Of a DNA stretch of 64,000 nucleotides, positions 45,258 to 54,050 are shown in pieces. Location of the stretch: positions 124,001-188,000 of the forward strand of contig NZ_CABVLY010000011.1 of NCBI RefSeq assembly GCF_902498995.1. Reading direction: 5' to 3'. The notes under the pieces are model-generated. The model had not been told where the DNA came from and did no database searches. It worked only from the letters and a program-made list of their open reading frames with translations. The DNA is from Burkholderia anthina. Lineage in GTDB: Bacteria; Pseudomonadota; Gammaproteobacteria; Burkholderiales; Burkholderiaceae. How positions within the stretch are numbered: position 1 is the stretch's first letter; each line of letters opens with the position of its first letter. The translations under genes were made by a program, and so were the position numbers.

Positions 45258-45916
45258 GATGCGGGCGTTGTGTCCGTGTAGGGAATCGGTGGGCTTCGCG
45301 TGACGCCGCAGCACATCCGGCTTGCCGAATACTTTCGATTGCGCGGAACCCGAGGTAAACCATGCAGGCTTTCACGTTCCTGTCGTGTCGGGCGTTCTCG
45401 GCAATGAGCGTCGGCACGCGAGATTATCGCGGTTGCTTCGCGGCTCGCCAACCGACTGGAGAACGGCGGCAACAATGTGCTAGTCCGTCTCGTCTCGTCG
45501 GTTCTGCAACGAAGTCGGCGTTTCGTGCCCGACATGCATAGACAAGTGCGAATCCGGCGCCTCCTTCGCGATGGGTCAAAGGAATCTATAGCCCGCTCAT
45601 CATTATTTTAGGAAAACGAATCATTTAGGTGAAACGTCCATGAATTCGTCATACCCGGCGCTCGCAATCGATATCCGGTCTCGCTACTCGCGCGATAGGG
45701 ACGACACAGTACGCAACCGACGTCCGTTCACGCGCTTTCGTCGTGCGGTCGTTGGCGGTTCAGTGGCGGAGGGGGAATGACCGGCGAACGGGCAGTGCTG
45801 CCGGCGAAGACAGCGCCGACCTGCCCGGGTAAGGGCAGATCGGTCCGTCCTGTGATTCGCTGCATGGCGGGGCATGCAGGTCGTCGCCGCGCAATCGCAC
45901 GGCGACGCATCGCGCG
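45258..45916. other. Gap without recognised gene
   Basis: 659 bp. A possible 46-codon frame (45640-45780, plus strand) follows an AT-rich patch (45590-45640) but resembles nothing and has weak support. The patch may be a promoter. Nothing else seen. Confidence 0.4.
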
Positions 45917-46579
45917 TTACTCGCTCGCGGTGGCTTGCTGCTCGGCCTGCGGGGCTGCGTCGGCCGGTGCCTCGGTGTTGGCAGGTTGCGGCGCGGCGGC
46001 ATCGGCCTGTACTTCGGCCTGCGGCTGCTGCGGTGCACCCTTCGCCGGTTGCCCGGCGCCCTTGCCCGGACGGCGCGACTTCAGGCGGCGCGCGCGCGCT
46101 GCGTCGTCGCGCGTCACGCGTCCTGCTTCGGTACCCTGCAGATCGACGCGCACCGCGTCTTCGACGAGGCACGACCAGTAGCGGTTGCCGCGGCACCACG
46201 TGGACATCGCATCGCGCAGTTCGGCTTCGTTCAGACCGACGGCCTGCGCCTCGCGGGCGAGGTCTTCCCAGATGCCGACCTTCAGCGGCACTTTCGGGGC
46301 CGGATTCTTCGGGAATGCGCGCGGGAACCGGCGCTGCAGTTTGCCGATCGCGACGATGACCGGATCGACCGGCGTCGACGGTTTCGCCGAAGCAGGCTTC
46401 GCGCCGGCCGCCGCTTTGGCGCCGGCACCGGCGCCCGATTTGGCCCCACGAGCCGGCCGGTCGCCGGACTTCGGCTTCGCGCCGGCGTCCGTCTGCGTAG
46501 CCGGACGCTTCGCGTTGCGCTCCTGCTTGGCCTTTGCTGCGAGCTGCGCCCGCAATTCGGCAAGTTGTTCAAAACCCAT
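45917..46579 (-). CDS. ProQ/FinO-domain RNA-binding protein
   Basis: 220 residues. An N-terminal helix (FEQLAELRAQLAAKAKQER) and an alanine/lysine-rich linker (about 25-75) precede the FinO/ProQ domain (about 78-160) with KLQRRFPRAFPKNPAPKVPLK and WCRGNRYWSCLVEDAVRVDL; a long Ala/Gln/Pro-rich tail follows. The family are RNA chaperones binding structured RNAs and 3-prime ends. The order of linker and domain differs from E. coli ProQ, where the domain is N-terminal. Start at 46579 fits GGTGGA 8 bases upstream. Replicon-borne members such as FinO regulate plasmid antisense RNAs. Confidence 0.88.
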   Translation of the reverse strand: MGFEQLAELRAQLAAKAKQERNAKRPATQTDAGAKPKSGDRPARGAKSGAGAGAKAAAGAKPASAKPSTPVDPVIVAIGKLQRRFPRAFPKNPAPKVPLKVGIWEDLAREAQAVGLNEAELRDAMSTWCRGNRYWSCLVEDAVRVDLQGTEAGRVTRDDAARARRLKSRRPGKGAGQPAKGAPQQPQAEVQADAAAPQPANTEAPADAAPQAEQQATASE

Positions 46580-47259
46580 AAATTCAATCCACCAGGAATA
46601 TAAGGTGTGGTTCGTGCAGCCATTCCGCACATCGGCGCTTCGCCGCATTGCCTGCGGCCCGTCTGCCGCCGACGCGGAACATACGCTGCGGGGCCGCATC
46701 GCACCCACCGCTGTTTCAGGCACCCGGCCACGATGCCGGAGAAGGCAGGAGTGGAAGTATACCGGTACGCGCGGCAGTCGGTTGACTCACCGGTTCGCAT
46801 TCGACGGATTCCGGCAGCGGACAACGTGTCCACACGGTCGTGGTGCGCATTATGGCGGCGTTTTCGTGCGCGATCGATACACGCGTTACGTAGTGTCGTT
46901 TTCAGTGAGACCGGGCTTCGATATTCGGGCCGCGCCATACATACGTTATTCCACACTACGGGATGCGAGCGTCGGTACAGGGAACGAAGACGTTCGCGGC
47001 TGCGGACCTGCGCTATCCGGGGAGGCCGGATTTCACGGTGCGATGAATGCAACGCACCAGTGTGCACAGTGCTCGTTACCGGCATCCTATTGGTTGCGTC
47101 CGCACCGATCTTCGATCGTACGACCGTGCCGGAAAGTGCGTAGTATGGCCGGATCGACGTTGGCGGCTGCCTGTCGCGGAGGGTCGCGATGGCGCCGCCG
47201 GCCGACGACATCGCTATCGAATGCAAAGAGGCCCCGGTCGTACGAAGCGGAGCGAATAC
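46580..47259. other. Gap without recognised gene between proQ-like and DUF2889 genes
   Basis: 680 bp of slightly lower GC with no convincing frame on either strand. It should contain the divergent promoters of both neighbours. No repeat or hairpin stood out. Confidence 0.4.
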
Positions 47260-47844
47260 ATGGATTCCCGACACGACATTCCCCACGACGGCATGACCCG
47301 CGAAGAAATTCACCATCGACAGATCGACATGCGCGGCTATCGGCGCAGCGACGGCCTGTTCGAAGTAACGGCCTGTCTCGCCGACCGCAAGACAAGCGAC
47401 TTCACGCCGCCGGGCGGCACGCGCACCGTCGTGGCGCTGGCCCCGATTCACGATCTCGGCGTCACGCTGGTTTTCGACGTCGACATGATCGTGCGCGCGG
47501 TATCCACGTTCATCAGGTCGCATCCGTATGCGCAATGTCCGGGGGGCGGCGACTCGCTGCAGGCGCTCGTCGGATTGCGTATCGGCGCCGGCTGGAACAG
47601 CGAGATCCGCAAACGTCTGCCGTCTTGCGACACCTGTACGCATCTAAAGGAAATTCTCGGTCCGGTTGCCACGACGGCCTATCAAACGATGGTCGGTGTA
47701 CGGACGTCCCCGCTCAATGACCGCGACAGCGAAGGAAAACCGCTGAAGATCGACAGTTGTTATGCGTATGGCGCGTCGCGTGACCTCGTGAAAAACCTGT
47801 GGCCTGAATATCATCAGCCAATGGTGTCGGTCAAAGAGGACTGA
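47260..47844 (+). CDS. DUF2889 family protein
   Basis: 194 residues. Characteristic segments are HHRQIDMRGYRRSDGLFEV, CDTCTHLKEILGPVATTAYQ and KIDSCYAYGA, with conserved cysteines at the last two. The family has no firm biochemical role as far as I know and often accompanies aromatic or sterol degradation genes; no such genes are next to it here. ATG at 47260 has GGAG seven bases upstream. Confidence 0.85.
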   Translation: MDSRHDIPHDGMTREEIHHRQIDMRGYRRSDGLFEVTACLADRKTSDFTPPGGTRTVVALAPIHDLGVTLVFDVDMIVRAVSTFIRSHPYAQCPGGGDSLQALVGLRIGAGWNSEIRKRLPSCDTCTHLKEILGPVATTAYQTMVGVRTSPLNDRDSEGKPLKIDSCYAYGASRDLVKNLWPEYHQPMVSVKED

Positions 47845-47977
47845 CGCGTCGGTCGTGCGCACTGCAGCAGGGTGCGGGATGGGTATCGCCGCGGGATTTG
47901 CGCGTCGGAGGTATCGGCTCCCCGGCGCGCGCTTGCGACGGCAGTGACGCCACTTCGGCGGGTTCGATCGCTGTCGA

Positions 47978-48469
47978 TCAGAACACGCCGAGCGCCAGCC
48001 CTGCGGCAAGACCCGCACCGATTTCGGCGCAGCGCGCGAGATCCTCGCTGCCGATCGTCTTGGGGGAGAGGATGCGCTCGGGCGTCTGCGCATGGGTGCA
48101 GACGATCAGGCCCGGCGCCACATTCCTGAGCCGCCATCCGGTCGCGATCCGGTCAATCTGGCGCAGTGCGTTCTGTCCGTCGCTGCCCGCGCAAATCATC
48201 GCTGCATACGGGCGGCCATTCACGCGATCGAGCGCGGCGTAGTAGCAGCGATCGAAGAAATCCTTCATCAATCCGGACATCGCAGCCAGATTTTCCGGTG
48301 TCGCGAACAGGTACGCGTCGGCGGCCAGCACATCGTCCGCGCTCGTCGCGTCCGCACGCTGCAACTTCACTTCCACGCCGGATTGCTCGCGCGCGGCGCT
48401 CGCTGCCGCTTCGGCCATCTGTTGCGTACCGCCAGTCATCGTGTGGTAGACGATCAACAGCGTCTTCAT
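47978..48469 (-). CDS. Flavodoxin-family NAD(P)H-dependent oxidoreductase
   Basis: 163 residues. LLIVYHTMTGGTQQMAEAA is the FMN-phosphate loop and LFATPENLAAMSGLMKDFFD the isoalloxazine loop of the flavodoxin-like fold. Likely an NADPH-dependent quinone or FMN reductase of the WrbA/NfsB-like small group; exact activity cannot be said. Same strand as the TetR gene 166 bp upstream; the two could be one unit, controlled by the TetR protein. Confidence 0.85.
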   Translation of the reverse strand: MKTLLIVYHTMTGGTQQMAEAAASAAREQSGVEVKLQRADATSADDVLAADAYLFATPENLAAMSGLMKDFFDRCYYAALDRVNGRPYAAMICAGSDGQNALRQIDRIATGWRLRNVAPGLIVCTHAQTPERILSPKTIGSEDLARCAEIGAGLAAGLALGVF

Positions 48470-48635
48470 GTGGGTTCACTCGCGTTCTGCTGCATAGGCA
48501 CCGGTCGGGTTCGGGACGGGTTACGTCGACATGCGCGGTCCGGTTCCGTATTCATCATGCGTTCGTCAGTTACGGACTACCGCATCTTCGAGGCTGCCGA
48601 TAAAACACGCATTGGGTCGATCGACGCACGGCCAG

Positions 48636-49271
48636 TCACGCAGCGTCGGCGTCCTGGCACGCGTAGTACGCAAGAAACATGTCGGCCGCGGATTCGGCAA
48701 GCCTCTGCTGCTCCTGCATGCCAAGCGGTGGCTGGCCCATCGTGACTTGCGGCCAGAACGCGAAAGCTTTCACGATGCCTTGCAGCTGATGAGCCGCAAA
48801 TACGGGATCCGTGACCGACAGGCGGCCGGCCGCCGCCGCCGCGCGAATCCAGACCGTCAGGTCTTCTTCGCGTTCGCCGAGGCGTTCGACCATATCGCGC
48901 GCACGCTCCGGAGAATGAATGGCCGCGCCGATCGCGACGCGTGCGAGCGCAAGAAACGCTTCGTCGTTCAACAGGCGCAATTTGCGGTCCAGCAGGGCGA
49001 GCAGCTGCTCGCGCAGCGGGACGTCCGGACAATAGGCAGGTGGGCTGGCCGTCCGGGTCGCATCCCATAGCTGATGGAGAATCGCGGCGAACAGGGTTTC
49101 CTTGCTCGGGAAATGGTTGTAGACGGTGCGTTTCGACACGTCCGCGCGCGCAGCGATGCGATCCATGCTGGTTGCGTCGTAGCCCGCCGCGAGGAATTCC
49201 TCGATCGCCGCGTCGATGATCGCCGCGCGTTTTCGATCGGTCAGGCGCGAAGGAGAAGTACTCGTATCCAT
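48636..49271 (-). CDS. TetR-family regulator
   Basis: 211 residues. Helix-turn-helix TSMDRIAARADVSKRTVYNHF at about 34-54 with FPSKETLF; the C-terminal half is an AefR-like effector domain. Divergent from a metallo-hydrolase gene 83 bp away with an inverted repeat (49283-49330) between them. It probably represses itself and that hydrolase gene, perhaps also the flavodoxin gene downstream. Confidence 0.92.
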   Translation of the reverse strand: MDTSTSPSRLTDRKRAAIIDAAIEEFLAAGYDATSMDRIAARADVSKRTVYNHFPSKETLFAAILHQLWDATRTASPPAYCPDVPLREQLLALLDRKLRLLNDEAFLALARVAIGAAIHSPERARDMVERLGEREEDLTVWIRAAAAAGRLSVTDPVFAAHQLQGIVKAFAFWPQVTMGQPPLGMQEQQRLAESAADMFLAYYACQDADAA

Positions 49272-49282
49272 ACAAAAATTTT

Positions 49283-49330
49283 ACACCGCCGAGTTTACTT
49301 TTCCCAGGGATAAACTACACTGCTCGGTGT
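49283..49330. promoter_or_regulatory. Inverted repeat between TetR and metallo-hydrolase genes
   Basis: ACACCGCCGAGTTTA (49283-49297) is repeated in inverted orientation as TACACTGCTCGGTGT (49316-49330), matching at 11 of 15 positions. It fills most of the 83-bp gap and overlaps any promoter there. Likely TetR operator. Confidence 0.55.
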
Positions 49331-49354
49331 ACTTTTCTTTCCGGACGAATCGAC

Positions 49355-50479
49355 ATGGCTTCGCCTCTCGTTTTCCTTCATCGCGTTCTGGGTTTCGCTG
49401 CCGCCAGGCGTGGCCGCGCGTTGTCCAGTGGGTCGCCGCAACATACCGGCGAACGCTTCAGCAACGTCGCTCCGCGGCCGACTGAAGGTTTCGGCAAGAC
49501 GCTCGGGATCGCATGGAACATGCTGGTCAACAAACCGCGCAACACCACGCCGACCGGCGCTCTGCCTATCGATTCACTGACTCGGGAACAACTCGACGCT
49601 GCTCCCGACCGGAGCCTGTACCGGCTTGGGCACTCGACGCTGCTGCTGAAGCTTCGTGGCGAGTTCTGGTTGACCGATCCGGTGTTTGCCGAGCGCGCAT
49701 CGCCATTTCGGCACCTCGGCCCCAAGCGCTTTCATGCCCCTCCGATTGCACTCGAGGATCTTCCTCCGTTGCGCGGCGTGATTCTCTCGCACGATCACTA
49801 CGATCACCTCGACCGCGACACGGTGCTGGCGCTCGCGGCCACCACCGACGTGTTCGTCACGACGCTGGGTGTCGGCGATCGCCTGATCGACTGGGGTATC
49901 GACGCGAAAAAGGTACGCCAGCTCGACTGGTGGCAAAGCATCGACGTAGACGGGCTGATGCTGACCGCGACACCGGCGCAGCATTTCTCCGGGCGGAGCC
50001 TGTTCGATGGCAACAGCACGCTATGGGCGTCGTGGGTCATCGTCGATGACGACCTGCGTGTGTTCTTCAGTGGCGACACCGGGTATTTCGATGGCTTCCG
50101 GGCCATCGGCGAACGCCTGGGGCCATTCGATGTGACGCTGATCGAAACCGGCGCGTACGACGCGCAATGGCCGTACGTGCACATGCAGCCGGAAGAAACC
50201 GTGCAGGCACACATCGATCTGCGCGGCCGTACGCTGATACCGATTCACAACGGCACGTTCGATCTCGCGATGCACCGGTGGCAAGAACCGTTCGAGCGGG
50301 TCACCGCATTGGCCATGGTGCGAGGCGCAGGATTGTCGACGCCCAGGATCGGCGAGCGGCTCGATTTGAACGAACCGCATCGCGGCGAACAGTGGTGGCG
50401 TACGGTTGATGAACAAGTAGAGAAGCCAGCAGCGAAATTGCGTCGATGGCAGCTGTGCACAACGCAGGTGACGAAGTAG
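49355..50479 (+). CDS. Metallo-beta-lactamase-fold hydrolase (UlaG/NAPE-PLD-like)
   Basis: 374 residues. Zinc motif H146-x-H148-x-D150-H151 (SHDHYDHLD), further ligands in TPAQHFSGRS (His), FSGDTGY (Asp) and IPIHNGTF (His), the order of the UlaG and N-acyl-phosphatidylethanolamine phospholipase D-like group. The N-terminal 60 residues include a helix (VFLHRVLGFAAARRG) that may anchor it to membrane. Controlled by the divergent TetR gene. Substrate unknown; a lipid-like phosphodiester or lactone is possible. Confidence 0.88.
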   Translation: MASPLVFLHRVLGFAAARRGRALSSGSPQHTGERFSNVAPRPTEGFGKTLGIAWNMLVNKPRNTTPTGALPIDSLTREQLDAAPDRSLYRLGHSTLLLKLRGEFWLTDPVFAERASPFRHLGPKRFHAPPIALEDLPPLRGVILSHDHYDHLDRDTVLALAATTDVFVTTLGVGDRLIDWGIDAKKVRQLDWWQSIDVDGLMLTATPAQHFSGRSLFDGNSTLWASWVIVDDDLRVFFSGDTGYFDGFRAIGERLGPFDVTLIETGAYDAQWPYVHMQPEETVQAHIDLRGRTLIPIHNGTFDLAMHRWQEPFERVTALAMVRGAGLSTPRIGERLDLNEPHRGEQWWRTVDEQVEKPAAKLRRWQLCTTQVTK

Positions 50480-50488
50480 GTTTGCCCG

Positions 50489-50521
50489 CCGCCGCGCTTC
50501 CGCTCTGGAGAAGCGCGGCGG
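50489..50521. terminator. Hairpin after the metallo-hydrolase gene
   Basis: CCGCCGCGCTTC, loop CGCTCTGGA, GAAGCGCGGCGG: a perfect 12-bp stem 10 bp after the stop. No U tract, so termination would rely on other factors; it also marks the border of the gene-free centromere region. Confidence 0.5.
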
Positions 50522-50857
50522 AAATGTGCGCTCCGTCACGGAGTGACGCAAGGTAGCGGGCACGTCGTCAACGGCAATCGGCTCGACGGAAAAGTGCTTC
50601 AGCCGCCCACTGGAAATTCAGCCTACGGGCGACGGGCGGTCAATGCAGGCCCGGCGTCGCGCGCCCCCATAGCTGCCGCTGACCAAGCACTTCAAAATCG
50701 ATCCCGCGCCCATCGGCCCTATCTCCCTCCCCTTCGAAAAGCGGCCCGGCCATAGAAAATCGGTCGGTGACGCGACTCGTCGATCCAATATCGGATCAAG
50801 GTATTTCGATCGCACCAAGGGCAGTAATTTCACAATCCTGCTGCGGTGAAGAACGAC

Positions 50858-50873
50858 GTTGTCACGTGACAAC
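50858..50873. promoter_or_regulatory. parS-like site 1
   Basis: GTTGTCACGTGACAAC, a perfect 16-bp palindrome, 1367 bp before parA. I recall this sequence as the parS of chromosome 3 in B. cenocepacia. Confidence 0.85.
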
Positions 50874-51440
50874 TCAACATGAACGAGTCCACATGAGCGC
50901 GCCGTGGATTCACGCCAGGCATGTCGCGAGCACTCAGCCAAGCAGACGGCTCGCAGGCAATCGCACAGATACGTACCAAACACTACGAAACACATTTCAG
51001 ACAACACATCTGCGTCTGAATTACCTTTGCCAGAAGCCAATTTTTCGCACCATCTTCATACGCCCCCATTTACATGGCAAATCTGATGTGTTTTGCGTGA
51101 AACAACATGAAGAAGATGCCGCAACCCATTGCCTGACAAGGGTTTACGGAGATGCCCCATTTTTCAGGAATGTTTCACGAGCATGCGCTGCGACGTTGCT
51201 GTTCGCCCGGGTCGGGCCAGATTGAAATGTAATACAGGCACCCAGAGGCTCTTCACGACGAACCATCACGATCATCGTCTCGCTCAACACAGGCAGTCCA
51301 ACGAACACTACTCTCCCCTACCCCGAACAATAGTGAGCCAATAGGGCACGCACCCCGTTTAAATGGGGTCATATCGCCGGTCAAAATATCTACCGACCCA
51401 TCCTCCAGGGCTTCTAGCGGCCGTGGCCGCTGATACCGCT

Positions 51441-51482
51441 CGCTGGGCCTTGATGACCAATTCCGGTCATCAAGGCCCAGCG
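51441..51482. repeat. Perfect 18-bp-stem hairpin in the centromere region
   Basis: CGCTGGGCCTTGATGACC (51441-51458), loop AATTCC, GGTCATCAAGGCCCAGCG (51465-51482). The stem is perfect. No gene ends here and no U tract follows, so it is not an ordinary terminator. See findings. Confidence 0.7.
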
Positions 51483-51572
51483 CCCGTCGCTCTTGTAGTG
51501 CGCCGGCTATCGTGGCGCGCGAGTCAGGTTTGTCGTTTCGACGTAGGTTATTCGGCTCACTAAGCTAGTGCC

Positions 51573-51588
51573 GTTGTCACGTGACAAC
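51573..51588. promoter_or_regulatory. parS-like site 2
   Basis: GTTGTCACGTGACAAC, second perfect copy. Confidence 0.85.
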
Positions 51589-51742
51589 TCGGGTCCCCAT
51601 CTCCCACGAATCCCAACTCGAATCTCCGGCGATCAACGCGGTCTCCGGTAGTGGGTCGGAAGCGAATTGCCAGTCCCATCGCCGCTATAGCGAACGCGTC
51701 CAAATTTACTGCGATCCACATCGAAACCAGTCTCCCGTGTCA

Positions 51743-51758
51743 GTTGTCACGTGACAAT
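51743..51758. promoter_or_regulatory. parS-like site 3
   Basis: GTTGTCACGTGACAAT, one mismatch at the last position. Confidence 0.75.
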
Positions 51759-51891
51759 CGCTCATGACCGCATTCTTAGCATCTGGCCGGCGACCATATC
51801 CTGGAATGAAGAGCGAATCCGAGAGTCCTAAAGTCACAGCCACGATCGGGATATCACTGGTTCACACGCATCGATGCCTCGGGACACCCGA

Positions 51892-51907
51892 CTTGTCACG
51901 TGACAAC
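51892..51907. promoter_or_regulatory. parS-like site 4
   Basis: CTTGTCACGTGACAAC, one mismatch at the first position. Confidence 0.75.
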
Positions 51908-52127
51908 TGCGCAAAGCCGCATCACCTACTGTCGAACGGTCACGTCATCACAGCAACATTCCCAAAACAACACTCAGACCATTCACGAAATCCGAGACTT
52001 GAGAATCTTTTTGCTGCGAACTCGCGCGGACTTTCCTTAAGAGAAATTTCTTATTAGCAGTTCGACAAAGAAACATCGACTTTTATAAATTCAAAACAAC
52101 AAGATAGATAGCTAGCCATCCGGCCCG

Positions 52128-52143
52128 CTTGTCACGTAACAAC
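52128..52143. promoter_or_regulatory. parS-like site 5 (degenerate)
   Basis: CTTGTCACGTAACAAC, two mismatches including the central CACGTG core. It lies 43 bp before the -35 of the parAB promoter and may serve autoregulation by ParB rather than segregation. Confidence 0.55.
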
Positions 52144-52185
52144 CACCTCGATCTACAAATTCATATCGTCATCGAACACTTTTTC

Positions 52186-52214
52186 TGGACATTTCGATAG
52201 CAACTACATATATT
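52186..52214 (+). promoter_or_regulatory. parAB promoter
   Basis: TGGACA (52186-52191), 17-bp spacer, TATATT (52209-52214), 25 bp before parA. Near-consensus sigma-70 promoter; GTGGAG seven bases before the ATG is the ribosome site. Confidence 0.7.
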
Positions 52215-52239
52215 ACGAAAAACTCCGTGGAGAACTTTA

Positions 52240-52935
52240 ATGGCTTTCAAGATCGCCGTTAGCAATCAAAAAGGTGGGACTGGAAAGACCACCATCTCCG
52301 TCAATATCGCAGCGGCCTTCGAGGCTGGCGGCAACAAGGTCGCATTGATCGATGCCGATCCTCAGGGCACGTCGGTCAGATGGGTCACGAGCGGAGAAAA
52401 CACACTTCCGATGACGGTACTGTCGCTGGCACCCGCCGGCCGCGGCATCGGTGGCGAGATCAAGAAGCAGGATGCAAACTTCGACGTCATCGTCGTAGAT
52501 TGTCCGGGCAACCTCGAGGATCCCCGCATCGCATCCGTGCTCGAAGTCGCCGATTTCTGCCTCGTGCCGCTGTCCCCATCGCCGGCCGATCTGTACAGCA
52601 CCGTTGCGATGATTCGTATGATCGAGTCGATGCGCGCCGTTCGTAACCCAAGTCTTTCTTCTGCGCTGATGCTGAATAGCGTCAATGGAAAAACTAAAAT
52701 GCGTGAAGAAATTTTAAAAATTCTAAGAGCTGAAGAAATAGGGGAGCATCTGCTCGACAGCCAGATCGCGCAACGCGAGGTCTATCGTCAGACGTTCGCG
52801 CTCGGCACCACGATCCATCATCACAACCGGTACCTGAAGGGGCTGAAGGAAGCCCGCGCAGAGATCGAAAGGCTCGTCACGGAAATGGCCCAATACATCG
52901 CATCGACGCGCGCGACCGGAGCCGCTCATGGCTAA
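52240..52935 (+). CDS. parA: ParA-type partition ATPase
   Basis: 231 residues. Deviant Walker A at the N-terminus (NQKGGTGKTTISVNIAAAF), switch I IDADPQGTSVRW and Walker B region VIVVDCPGNLEDPRI. It lacks an N-terminal DNA-binding domain, so it is of the short (type Ib or chromosomal-like) kind and would not itself bind an operator. It overlaps parB by 8 bp, indicating coupled translation. Together with the upstream palindromes and parB it segregates the replicon. A stretch at about 52680-52745 uses AT-rich codons unlike the rest. Confidence 0.93.
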   Translation: MAFKIAVSNQKGGTGKTTISVNIAAAFEAGGNKVALIDADPQGTSVRWVTSGENTLPMTVLSLAPAGRGIGGEIKKQDANFDVIVVDCPGNLEDPRIASVLEVADFCLVPLSPSPADLYSTVAMIRMIESMRAVRNPSLSSALMLNSVNGKTKMREEILKILRAEEIGEHLLDSQIAQREVYRQTFALGTTIHHHNRYLKGLKEARAEIERLVTEMAQYIASTRATGAAHG

Positions 52936-53962
52936 AGACACTTCGAAAGACAAGAAGCCGACCGGCAATCTTCATCTCGCCGCCGGCCTGCTGCGCGGGC
53001 TCGCGCAGGAAAACGCGGCGCTGGAAACGCGGCTGCCCGAGCCGGTGCCTCCGGCATCGGATATCGCTGTCGAAACCACGACCACCGCCGCTCCGAGCGC
53101 ACCGGCACCCGCGGATGCCCCCGATCTCGGCGCGCCGCAAAGGGTTGCGGTCAAGGACTGCATCCCGAACCCGTTCAACCCGCGCGTGTTCTATTCGGAA
53201 TCGAGCCTGCACGAACTCGCACTGACGTTGAAGCGGGAAGGGCAGATCGAGCCGATCAAGGTCACGCGGCTCCCGCAATTCCCCGGCAAGCTCGTCGTGA
53301 TCGACGGGCAACGCCGGCTGCGCGCGACGAGCATCAACGGCGACGAAACGATCAACGCGACGTTCCGTACGGATCACACGCCCGAGCAGCTCTATACGAT
53401 CGCGTATCGCGCCAACCACGACCACGAACGCCAGACGATCTTCGACGACGCGGTCGCATGGAAGCGTCTTCTCGACGAAAAGGTCTTCCCCGACCAGAAC
53501 ACGCTCGCGGAGAAGATCGGCAAGGACAAGGCATCGATCAGCAAGACGCTGTCGCTGAACGCACTGCCGAACACGCTGCTCGAGCGGATGGCCAGCGCGA
53601 ACGACGTGGTCGGCCTGCAGGCGGCGTATTTCCTGAAGCTGATTTTCGAGCGCCTGGGCGAACCGGCCGCCGACCGTCTGCTCACGGCCGTGATGGACCG
53701 CAAGAAGTCGGTGCGCGATCTCGAGAACTTCCTGCGTGCGCAGAGCGACGGCAACAAGAAGACGGGGCGCACGCGCTACAGCGTTCGCCACGATTTCGCG
53801 CTCGAATCGCGCGCGATCGGTCAGTTGAAGACGTATCCGGACGGGCGTCTGGATCTGCAACTCAAAGGCGTGGATGCGTCCCACCAGGAGGCGCTTGCCG
53901 ACCGGCTCAAGACCGTCATCGACGCATACGTTGCCGAACTGGCTTCAGCAGCGCAAAAGTAA
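52928..53962 (+). CDS. parB: ParB-family centromere-binding protein
   Basis: 344 residues. N-terminal extension (about 1-75, Ala/Pro-rich), then the ParB/Srx nuclease-like fold: NPFNPRVFYSESSLHELALT, VVIDGQRRLRATSINGDE (the GERR-type CTP-binding patch, here GQRR) and the helix-turn-helix NTLAEKIGKDKASISKTLSL near residue 195. The C-terminus is a dimerisation region. Expected to load at the GTTGTCACGTGACAAC sites and slide along DNA. Starts inside the end of parA. Followed by a large hairpin shared with the convergent rep gene. Confidence 0.93.
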   Translation: MAKDTSKDKKPTGNLHLAAGLLRGLAQENAALETRLPEPVPPASDIAVETTTTAAPSAPAPADAPDLGAPQRVAVKDCIPNPFNPRVFYSESSLHELALTLKREGQIEPIKVTRLPQFPGKLVVIDGQRRLRATSINGDETINATFRTDHTPEQLYTIAYRANHDHERQTIFDDAVAWKRLLDEKVFPDQNTLAEKIGKDKASISKTLSLNALPNTLLERMASANDVVGLQAAYFLKLIFERLGEPAADRLLTAVMDRKKSVRDLENFLRAQSDGNKKTGRTRYSVRHDFALESRAIGQLKTYPDGRLDLQLKGVDASHQEALADRLKTVIDAYVAELASAAQK

Positions 53963-53974
53963 GCGCCTAAAGCA

Positions 53975-54048
53975 AAGGCCCCGCTCCTGCATTGCGCGGC
54001 GCCGCCGAATAATATCCGGCGCACCGCGCATACTGGCTGCGAGGCCTT
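53975..54048. terminator. Nested hairpin between convergent parB and rep
   Basis: Outer arms AAGGCCCCGC (from 53975) and GCGAGGCCTT (to 54048) match at 9 of 10 positions; an inner stem GCGCGG..CGCCG / CGGCG..CCGCGC lies within 53994-54029. Probably a bidirectional terminator. Confidence 0.6.
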
Positions 54049-54050
54049 GA

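Larger units (their letters stand above)
50522..52239. other. Gene-free, AT-richer centromere region
   Basis: About 1.7 kb upstream of parA without a convincing gene on either strand. It contains five copies of the parS-like palindrome, an 18-bp-stem hairpin (51441-51482), an AT-rich stretch at 52030-52110 and the parAB promoter. Small open frames present have no ribosome sites or family resemblance. Confidence 0.65.

Noticed and set aside
45640..45780. 46-codon open frame in the gap before the EamA gene
   Set aside because: Weak ribosome site, no similarity, and basic GC-driven composition; not enough to call a gene.
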